Shown: positions 1-5,273 of the stretch, piece by piece
Numbering within the stretch: the stretch's first letter is position 1
Layout of the letters: the number at the start of each line of letters is the position of its first letter
DNA from: Candidatus Pacearchaeota archaeon
GTDB taxonomy: Archaea; Nanobdellota; Nanobdellia; Pacearchaeales; GW2011-AR1
NCBI GenBank assembly: GCA_016234065.1
Contig: JACQLJ010000040.1
Location: 1 to 9,342, forward strand
Length of the DNA: 9,342 nucleotides
Direction: 5' to 3'
The notes under the pieces: model-generated
What the model was told of the DNA's origin: nothing
The model's input: only the letters and a program-made list of their open reading frames with translations
Databases searched by the model: none
Made by a program: the position numbers and the translations under genes

Positions 1-43
1 TAAAGAAAAAAATTAGGTTATTAAAGATTATTGTAATAAAAAG
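1..43 (-). other. 3' flank of the GTPase gene with T-run
   Basis: On the minus strand the 43 bases after the GTPase stop are AT-rich and end in a run of seven Ts (about 5-11), followed by CTTT. T-runs drive archaeal termination, so this is a possible terminator. The window ends here. Confidence 0.3.
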
Positions 44-1234
44 TTATCTAGAAGTTATTATTTCCAAAGCATCCCTGTTTTTAAGTTGATAGTCCTTTCC
101 CAATGCCTTTTTCGTTCTGGCATCAATCGCCCTTATAAAATTTTTCCCGAAGTCAGTATGCAAAAAAAATGCAAAATCCAAAGCAGTGCTGCCTTGAGGA
201 ATCAAAAAACAATCAGGGAGAACTCTTCCTTTGCTATCTTTCATTTTCGTCGGACTTGCCGGGAATACTGCAATATAACTCAATAAATTAAAAACAACTT
301 CATTTAATACATTCTGCACGCCAGTACTTTCATAAAAATCTAAGACATTTTCTTTTATTTTATCCAAGGCGCTTTTTTGGAACTCATTCAACTCTCCCAT
401 AACTTTAAAGTTTTTTTCTCCAGGAATATATTCTATAAGTCGTTTTTTTGATGCCTCTTTCAAAGCCAGTTCTGAATCGGCAGAACAAGGAATAATTTTC
501 AGCTCAGAAAACTCCTTTTTTATTTTTTCATAATTTTTTCTCCCGTTTTTCATATCAATCTTATTTGCGGCAATTATCATCGGTTTTGTTTGTTTTCTTA
601 ACTCTGAAGAAAAAAACATCATTTGTTGCTCACTCCAAATGCTTGGCTTTTCCTTGAATTCCAACTTTCTAAGAACCTCCTTTACTTGATTTGTGTTTAT
701 TTTTAATCCTGAAAATTGTTTTGCAACCGCCTCTGCAAAATTTGCTTCTTCAAGCTCTGCTTTCCTTGCAAAACTTCTCCAGACCCTTTCCAAAATCCCA
801 TTATACCATTTATTTAATTCATCTTCTAAAAACTCTATGTCATTTGCGGGATTGTAATCCCCATTAAGAACCATCTTGCCTTCTGCATCAGTCATTCCAG
901 AAATGTCAATTATCTGAATAAAAGCATCTGCCTGTCTTAAATCATCCAAGAATTTGTTTCCTAAACCTTTTCCTTCGCTTGCTCCGGGAACTAATCCAGC
1001 AACATCCATGAGCTCAACAGGAACAAACCTTTTTCCGTTTATGCAAAATCCGTGACTAGGGTTGCATTGAACACCAAACTCTCTGTCTATACAATCAACT
1101 TCTACATATCCAACCCCGCGGTTTGGTTTTATCGTCGTGAAAGGATGAGGTGCAATTGTCACATCCATAAGAGTTGCTGCCTTAAAGAAAGTTGATTTTC
1201 CAACCGATGGTTTTCCTACAAGTCCTATTAACAT
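44..1234 (-). CDS. YchF/OLA1-type GTPase of the archaeal subfamily
   Basis: This is a 396-residue P-loop NTPase of the Obg/YchF group. Members bind ribosomes or tRNA-like partners in the cytoplasm; the archaeal role is poorly defined. Visible motifs are a P-loop GKPSVGKST (residues 7-15), Walker B/G3 DVAGLVPGA (77-85) with a hydrophobic residue where other G proteins have the catalytic Gln, G4 NKID (224-227), a G5-like SAD (251-253), a helical insert (about 130-215), and a C-terminal TGS domain (about 322-394). NKxD predicts GTP specificity, unlike bacterial YchF, which has NxxE and prefers ATP. The CNP...C segment after the first strand and the motif GKGLGNKFL following G3 fit archaeal members. 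Length is normal and both ends look intact. The ATG lies 31 bases after the stop of the small membrane protein gene. A weak TATA-like TTAAAA sits about 25 bases upstream, so either read-through or leaderless transcription is possible. Family assignment is firm; cellular role is not. Confidence 0.93.
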   Translation of the reverse strand: MLIGLVGKPSVGKSTFFKAATLMDVTIAPHPFTTIKPNRGVGYVEVDCIDREFGVQCNPSHGFCINGKRFVPVELMDVAGLVPGASEGKGLGNKFLDDLRQADAFIQIIDISGMTDAEGKMVLNGDYNPANDIEFLEDELNKWYNGILERVWRSFARKAELEEANFAEAVAKQFSGLKINTNQVKEVLRKLEFKEKPSIWSEQQMMFFSSELRKQTKPMIIAANKIDMKNGRKNYEKIKKEFSELKIIPCSADSELALKEASKKRLIEYIPGEKNFKVMGELNEFQKSALDKIKENVLDFYESTGVQNVLNEVVFNLLSYIAVFPASPTKMKDSKGRVLPDCFLIPQGSTALDFAFFLHTDFGKNFIRAIDARTKKALGKDYQLKNRDALEIITSR

Positions 1235-1265
1235 AGTTAAAATAGAAAAAATGATGTTTTAAGCT

Positions 1266-1538
1266 TTAGCATACTTTCTCTAAATATGACTCATCTCTCT
1301 TATCTTTCCAATCTTCAGAAAACTGAACTACATTTCCAGTTGGAGACATTCTAAGCAACTCACCTCCATTGCAAAATATTTCGTAGTCCTCGCAATAATT
1401 TGTCTCATTGCATATTGCCTTAGTATAAAAACGATCCCATGACTCTACCACATTTCCCGTGATTCTGAAAAAAGTAAATAGAAAAATAAAAATACCCAAT
1501 AAAGCAAGAATTAAAACCATAATCCAAACTATTCTCAT
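1266..1538 (-). CDS. small membrane-anchored extracellular protein with duplicated TGNVV motif
   Basis: I do not recognise a named family for this 90-residue protein. Residues 3-24 are a strongly hydrophobic segment that would act as an uncleaved signal anchor. It is followed at once by ITGNVV (26-31), a short motif that I associate with small exported proteins of DPANN archaea. The rest is a hydrophilic domain with cysteines at 43, 49, 56 and 90 (the last residue), an even number compatible with two disulfides outside the cell. A second copy, TGNVV, occurs at 67-71. The ATG is 30 bases after the stop of the coiled-coil gene, and TTTTAAAT sits at about -27 to -20, which fits a leaderless start. 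It lies between the coiled-coil gene and ychF on the same strand, so it may belong to the surface-protein cluster. The coding call rests on the TM-plus-cysteine design and on clean packing between neighbours. Confidence 0.75.
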   Translation of the reverse strand: MRIVWIMVLILALLGIFIFLFTFFRITGNVVESWDRFYTKAICNETNYCEDYEIFCNGGELLRMSPTGNVVQFSEDWKDKRDESYLEKVC

Positions 1539-1557
1539 AGATGTATTTAATTTCAGA

Positions 1558-1565
1558 ATTTAAAA
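1558..1565 (-). promoter_or_regulatory. TATA box for the small membrane protein gene
   Basis: TTTTAAAT on the minus strand is centred about 23 bases before the ATG at 1538. That spacing fits archaeal leaderless transcription. It lies just inside the gap after the coiled-coil gene, so it could also serve as a secondary promoter within a longer unit. In such AT-rich DNA a match of this length can arise by chance. Confidence 0.4.
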
Positions 1566-1568
1566 ATT

Positions 1569-2726
1569 TTAACCAAACAATTCCTTTGCCTGTTTTCTTA
1601 TATGCATTTCTAATTCTTTCTTTTTCTTTTCCAATTCCATTTCTTTAACCATGGATTGTTTCTTCAGTTTCTCATTATATTCTCTTTCCAATTTAGGCCT
1701 GATTTCTTGCTCTTTTTTTCTTACTATCTCCTCGCTTTGTTTTTTTATTTCATCAAACTTTGAGGACAAAGCAGAATACATTTTACTCTTTGCTTCATCC
1801 AATTTTCTTTTGAAGTCCCTATCAAAATTGGTCTCTTTCTGTTTTAATCTCTTTTTTTCTTCTGCTATTTCCCATAATTTTGATTTTAAGCTTTGCTCTT
1901 TTTGCCGAGTATTTATGTCACTTTGTCTTTTAACTTGATTAAATTTTGAAGAGAAGGCAGAATAAATTTTGTTTTTTAATTCACCCAATTTTCTTTTGAA
2001 GTCCCTATCAAAGTTTTGCTCTTTTTGTTTTAACAAACTTTTCTCTTTATCAACTTCAGAAATCTTGGACTTTAACACATCTCCCTTTATCAAAACGTCT
2101 TTAGCCAAATCTTCTTTTTTATTCTTATATTCTAGCTCAAGTTTTTGAATAAGATTTTTTTTAGATTCATGTATTTTCCTTGAATATTCTTTTAACAAAG
2201 AATCAATTACTTTTTTCTTTTCCTCTTGAACCTTATCTTCCAAGATAGAATTAAATCTTGACTTAACATCCTTTTCAAGTTCCTTATTTACCTTATCCTT
2301 GTATCTCCTATGAAACTCTTCATTCATTTCCAGATATCTCTTTGAAAAAACCTGTTTTTGTTTATCCAAATTGGTCTTCAAAGAAACATGAACTGGCTCC
2401 TTTTTTGACTTAATTTCCATATTGAGTTTGTCTTTCACGCCCTTGACAAAATCATTGTATTTCGGGTCAACTAAAAAACCAGATTTGTTTGGCTCTTGTG
2501 GTTTGACTTTTTGTTTTTTGATGATTTTTTCTTCTAATTCATGAATTTGCACTTCAACTTCTGGAATTGAATCAACATCATTTAGTTTTGCTTTAATAAC
2601 GCTGACTTCATTTTCAAATCCTTTTGTATCTAAAGAAGAAATCTCGTGCTTAAATGATTCAAGTTTTGCTATTTTTTTGGCAAAATCGGCGAAATCTCTT
2701 TTTATATCCTGCTCGTTTTCTTCCAT
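1569..2726 (-). CDS. cytoplasmic coiled-coil protein with tandem 62-residue repeat
   Basis: This 385-residue protein is rich in Lys, Glu, Gln and Asp. It has no signal peptide, membrane segment or cysteine, and is almost wholly predicted helix/coiled coil. Residues 1-70 are one helical part. A short proline-containing linker (about 75-90: VKPQEPNKSGFLVDPKY) follows, then a long charged helix to the end. Two adjacent 62-residue repeats are clear: residues 218-279 and 280-341, sharing LKSK, LKQKE, NFDRDFKRKL, YSA.SSKF and RKKEQ/RQKEQ. I do not recognise a named family; it looks like a structural or scaffold coiled coil. The ATG is preceded by a good Shine-Dalgarno AAGGAG (ten bases between the GGAG and the ATG) and a TATA box, one of few genes here with a clear leader. 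It follows a surface protein gene whose cytoplasmic tail is also coiled coil, so the two products could interact; that is inference. SMC/Rad50-like ATPase motifs are absent. Confidence 0.85.
   Translation of the reverse strand: MEENEQDIKRDFADFAKKIAKLESFKHEISSLDTKGFENEVSVIKAKLNDVDSIPEVEVQIHELEEKIIKKQKVKPQEPNKSGFLVDPKYNDFVKGVKDKLNMEIKSKKEPVHVSLKTNLDKQKQVFSKRYLEMNEEFHRRYKDKVNKELEKDVKSRFNSILEDKVQEEKKKVIDSLLKEYSRKIHESKKNLIQKLELEYKNKKEDLAKDVLIKGDVLKSKISEVDKEKSLLKQKEQNFDRDFKRKLGELKNKIYSAFSSKFNQVKRQSDINTRQKEQSLKSKLWEIAEEKKRLKQKETNFDRDFKRKLDEAKSKMYSALSSKFDEIKKQSEEIVRKKEQEIRPKLEREYNEKLKKQSMVKEMELEKKKKELEMHIRKQAKELFG
1738..2073 (-). repeat. tandem 186-bp coding repeat (62 codons) in the coiled-coil gene
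   Basis: Two in-frame copies lie side by side, encoding residues 218-279 and 280-341 of the coiled-coil protein. A 28-base block is identical in both, at 1799-1826 and 1985-2012, exactly 186 bases apart. Other blocks have diverged. The offset equals the protein repeat length, which indicates one internal duplication followed by drift, with strong conservation of NFDRDFKRKL. Confidence 0.85.
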
Positions 2727-2736
2727 TTTTACCGAA

Positions 2737-2742
2737 CTCCTT
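2737..2742 (-). promoter_or_regulatory. Shine-Dalgarno site of the coiled-coil gene
   Basis: AAGGAG on the minus strand has ten bases between it and the ATG at 2726. It confirms that start and sets this gene apart from the leaderless genes around it. Confidence 0.65.
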
Positions 2743-2775
2743 GCGAGGGAAACATGTAAATCTATGATTTTCTGG

Positions 2776-2784
2776 TTTATAAAT
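2776..2784 (-). promoter_or_regulatory. TATA box for the coiled-coil gene
   Basis: ATTTATAAA on the minus strand is centred near 2780. Archaeal spacing would put the transcript start near 2754, giving a leader of about 28 bases that contains the AAGGAG site. The 105-base gap between this gene and the surface protein gene upstream of it holds nothing else that I can recognise. Confidence 0.6.
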
Positions 2785-2831
2785 TCCGTGAGGAAGATAA
2801 TCCTAATTTAAGTGTTTTAATTTTTATGCTC

Positions 2832-4022
2832 TTAGGCATTGGCTTTGTATTTCTCTTTCCACTTACTCATTATTTCTTTCATATCTTCAGTGCTTAAGCT
2901 TTTTAGTTTGTATTCCATTAATGTGGTATTGTAACCTTTGTTTTTCCACTCATCAAGTTTTTTCTTCATTCTTTCAATATCTCCATTTTTCTTCAACTCC
3001 CTTAGCTCAGCAACTCTTTGCTTTTGTTTTTCTTTTATCTTATTGATTTTCTCATCTATCTGTTCCTTGACTTCACTTTTATTTTTTCCCTTTTGATTTA
3101 TTAAGATTTTTGCTTGTTCATTCAGAAAATATCTCTGCCTCTCCATTTCAGAATTGTTGTATGTCCTTAGTTCAAGGAACATCTTGTCCCGGTCTCTAAT
3201 TATATAAATAAAAAATAAGATTAAAGATACAAAAATAAAGGCAATAAAAAATAACACAACATTCATCCCAGAAAAACCATCAACTGCATTAGCTATACCA
3301 AATATTGGCTTGTCTGAAATTGTAAATAATTCACTAGTAATGCCCACAGAGGATTTGTATGTCACAACTAAACTAAAAACATATTGTCCTGTTTCTATGT
3401 TTGGAGGAAAGACCATGGCCTTTGTAATTGATATTTGTCTATTAACAACAATGGTCTCATGTTCTGAGATTACTCTGTTTCCATTAATGTCATGAACAGT
3501 GTATTCAACATCAACTGAAGTAGAATTCAATTTGTTTTTTCCTGAAGAAACCAGGTCAAATATATTGAATTGAATAACAAGCTTTCCTCCAGGAGATATT
3601 TCAGAATATTTTACAGGTATTTCAATGTTTGAATCAAAAAAAACATCTTTTGACTCAACTTCAAAGATAACAGGTATAATCTTTACTTCTTTATTGCTGC
3701 TTGCTTCTATGTGTCCTACATAAACTCCTTCTGTAAGCTGTTTTGTATCAAAGAATACCTCAATATTCTTTTCTTCATCCTTGTCAAGAACTAGTTGATT
3801 TTCAGATAATATTACACCCCCATCAATTCCCTTAAGCATGAGATTTATTTCCCCACCGACGGGGCTTGATATGCTAAGGTTCTTAGTGATTGAACTGCCT
3901 TTTTGCAAAGAAAACTTCAGCAAAATGCTTTTTGTATCTATCACATCAGCTGAAACTGCGAACAATGAAAATAATAAAACAACAAAAATAAATACAAATG
4001 TCTTTTTTCTTTTTTTAATCAT
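2832..4022 (-). CDS. single-pass surface protein with beta-sandwich ectodomain and cytoplasmic coiled-coil tail
   Basis: I call a 396-residue protein from the ATG at 4022. Its N-terminus KKRKK plus hydrophobic core and AVSA (end near residue 25) is a signal peptide. An all-beta ectodomain (about 30-240) probably has two Ig-like modules; it has no cysteine and one NLS and one NST glycosylation sequon. A TM helix (about 253-275) is followed by RDRDK and a charged coiled-coil tail of about 115 residues ending in a conserved-looking piece, LDEWKNKGYNTTLMEYKL (356-373). Residues 168-238 align by eye with the neighbouring surface protein (VEYTVHDINGN versus AVYIIKDFLGN; TGQYVFSLVVTY versus PGKYVLGFEVTY), so the two look paralogous. 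A longer reading frame to 4121 was not used because it would overlap the upstream gene and bury the signal peptide. GGTG four bases before the ATG and a TATA box at 4059-4068 support this start. Function is unknown; a receptor or envelope-to-cytoskeleton linker is a guess. Confidence 0.85.
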   Translation of the reverse strand: MIKKRKKTFVFIFVVLLFSLFAVSADVIDTKSILLKFSLQKGSSITKNLSISSPVGGEINLMLKGIDGGVILSENQLVLDKDEEKNIEVFFDTKQLTEGVYVGHIEASSNKEVKIIPVIFEVESKDVFFDSNIEIPVKYSEISPGGKLVIQFNIFDLVSSGKNKLNSTSVDVEYTVHDINGNRVISEHETIVVNRQISITKAMVFPPNIETGQYVFSLVVTYKSSVGITSELFTISDKPIFGIANAVDGFSGMNVVLFFIAFIFVSLILFFIYIIRDRDKMFLELRTYNNSEMERQRYFLNEQAKILINQKGKNKSEVKEQIDEKINKIKEKQKQRVAELRELKKNGDIERMKKKLDEWKNKGYNTTLMEYKLKSLSTEDMKEIMSKWKEKYKANA

Positions 4023-4026
4023 ATAG

Positions 4027-4030
4027 CACC
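4027..4030 (-). promoter_or_regulatory. Shine-Dalgarno-like GGTG that decides the start
   Basis: GGTG lies four bases before the ATG at 4022, inside GATGGTG, which can pair with the archaeal 16S 3' end (anti-SD partner GGTGATC). Together with the signal peptide that begins at this ATG, it favours this start over the in-frame ATG at 4121. Confidence 0.5.
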
Positions 4031-4058
4031 ATCTCTTTTTGATAGAAGAATTTTTAGG

Positions 4059-4068
4059 ATTTAAATAT
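4059..4068 (-). promoter_or_regulatory. TATA box for the coiled-coil-tailed surface protein
   Basis: ATATTTAAAT on the minus strand overlaps the stop codon of the upstream surface protein gene. Its centre near 4064 predicts a transcript start near 4038 and a leader of about 16 bases containing GGTG. The second gene may therefore have its own promoter as well as read-through. Confidence 0.5.
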
Positions 4069-5185
4069 TGTTGTTGGAAGGAATTTGCGTTCTGTTTACC
4101 AAAATTAACCTTACTAACCATATTATGAATATGACGCCTAAAATCGCTGCAATAACAAGTATAGTTCTAAAGTCAAATCTAATTTTGTTATCAACAACTT
4201 CAAAAGTATCAGAAGAAACTGCAAATGCGCCAGGATATGTTACCTCAAATCCAAGAACATATTTTCCTGGCTTTAGATCTTCAGTCGGAAATTCCATAAA
4301 ATAATTTTTCTCGCCAAGGACGTAGTATGTCTCGCTTCCTTCATAATGCTTGTTCCCTAGGAAATCTTTTATTATATAAACTGCTGTGACATCAACTTTC
4401 TCTTTCACATTTACTTCAATAAGATTGAACTGCGCAGTTATCTTATTTCCGACAACTATTTTTTTGAATGCACTTCCTAAATAAACAGAAATATCAAAAA
4501 GAAAATTTTCTGAGCTTGAGCCAATAACAACAGGAATTTCCAGAGTATAAATAGAATAATCTGCCAACAATCTGCCTGTAAACAAACCTCCACTTTCAGT
4601 TCTTATGTTAAATACAATTGTCCTTTGTTGTCCAGGATTTAATGAAAAGATATTTTCTTCAGTAGTTAAAATCCCAACTATTTCATCTCCTAAAATCTTC
4701 AAATTAACAATTAAGTTATAAACGCCAACATTTGTAAAAGTTATTTCTCTGGTTTCTCCAACGCCATTATTCACTGAAACGCTTAACTCTGAAGGATTTG
4801 CAATAAGATCAGAAGAAATCACCCCTAAAGGCGACTCTCCTCCCAAGCCCCCTCCGCCTCCAGCTCCTCCGCCACCTCCGCTACCTGTATCTCCTGTTAC
4901 AGCAGGAGGTTCTACAGCACATACGTTTGAACATCCGTCGCCACTGTATGGATTTCCATCCTCACACTCCTCGCCTAAATCAAGAAATGTGTCTCCGCAG
5001 AGAGGTGGTTTAATAAAAAAACCCCCTGTATAATTATCGTTACTTATTACCAACTCAGTATTTCCGCCTGAATTGACAGAAATTATGTCTGCATTTGCAA
5101 AACCAAAAAGACCAACTGATGTTATAAAAACAATAATTAAAAAAACCAAACTCTTTTTACTGAACTTGTGAAACTCTTTCATCAT
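4061..5185 (-). CDS. single-pass surface protein with Myxococcus-type Cys-rich repeat and Gly linker
   Basis: I call 374 residues from the first ATG of an ATG-ATG pair. Residues 13-30 are the signal peptide core, ending GFANA near residue 32. Residues 63-89 form a cysteine-rich repeat with four cysteines (CGD, GEECEDGN, GDGCSNVC), the pattern of the Myxococcus cysteine-rich repeat, a disulfide-bonded extracellular module. A glycine-rich linker (101-116) then leads to an all-beta region (about 130-335) with two Ig-like modules that match the neighbouring surface protein. A TM helix (about 342-363) and a very short tail ending SNNNI finish the protein. The architecture is a stalked ectodomain with no cytoplasmic signalling part. 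The frame is open to 5227, but that ATG falls inside the TATA box, so the internal ATG is preferred; 5182 is equally possible. It is the first gene of the minus-strand cluster. Function is unknown; adhesion or partner recognition is a guess from architecture. Confidence 0.87.
   Translation of the reverse strand: MMKEFHKFSKKSLVFLIIVFITSVGLFGFANADIISVNSGGNTELVISNDNYTGGFFIKPPLCGDTFLDLGEECEDGNPYSGDGCSNVCAVEPPAVTGDTGSGGGGGAGGGGGLGGESPLGVISSDLIANPSELSVSVNNGVGETREITFTNVGVYNLIVNLKILGDEIVGILTTEENIFSLNPGQQRTIVFNIRTESGGLFTGRLLADYSIYTLEIPVVIGSSSENFLFDISVYLGSAFKKIVVGNKITAQFNLIEVNVKEKVDVTAVYIIKDFLGNKHYEGSETYYVLGEKNYFMEFPTEDLKPGKYVLGFEVTYPGAFAVSSDTFEVVDNKIRFDFRTILVIAAILGVIFIIWLVRLILVNRTQIPSNNNI
4838..4885 (-). 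repeat. GC-rich glycine-linker codons
   Basis: A run of GGN codons, mostly GGA and GGC, encodes the glycine linker of the surface protein. Its local base composition is far richer in G and C than the flanking AT-rich DNA. It is low-complexity coding sequence, not an independent element. Confidence 0.8.
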
Positions 5186-5225
5186 GTAATCAAAGAAAAT
5201 AAGAATAAAAAGTTTTTCAAAGAAC

Positions 5226-5234
5226 AAATATAAA
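5226..5234 (-). promoter_or_regulatory. TATA box for the first surface protein gene
   Basis: TTTATATTT on the minus strand is centred 45 bases before the ATG at 5185, predicting a leader of about 19 bases. It forms one half of a divergent promoter region (5186-5273) shared with glycyl-tRNA synthetase. No clear operator or dyad is visible between the two boxes. Confidence 0.55.
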
Positions 5235-5243
5235 GGGCAAAAA

Positions 5244-5253
5244 ATATTTAAAG
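5244..5253 (+). promoter_or_regulatory. TATA box for glyS, leaderless spacing
   Basis: ATATTTAAAG is centred about 25 bases before the glyS ATG and preceded by a purine-rich CAAAAAA resembling a BRE. This spacing puts the transcript start at or next to the start codon, so glyS is probably leaderless; no Shine-Dalgarno site is present. Confidence 0.65.
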
Positions 5254-5273
5254 GGATTTGTAGTGCCTAAGTA

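Noticed and set aside
1651..1938. Plus-strand open frame opposite the coiled-coil gene
   Set aside because: It is the complement of a Lys/Glu-rich coding sequence, which gives Ser/Phe/Leu-rich nonsense; it has no start signal and falls wholly inside a well-supported gene.
1569..2726. SMC/Rad50-like or myosin-like protein
   Set aside because: No Walker A/B motifs, hinge or zinc hook are present; the resemblance is only generic coiled-coil composition.
4023..4121. N-terminal extension of the coiled-coil-tailed surface protein to the ATG at 4121
   Set aside because: It would overlap the upstream surface gene by 61 bases and place 33 residues ahead of a clean signal peptide. The ATG at 4022 has GGTG and TATA signals.
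4838..4885. GC-rich island as a sign of recent transfer
   Set aside because: The composition is fully explained by a run of glycine codons in a linker.
5186..5227. Start of the first surface protein at 5227
   Set aside because: That ATG lies inside the likely TATA box TTTATATTT, so it would not be in the transcript; the ATG pair at 5185/5182 directly precedes a normal signal peptide.
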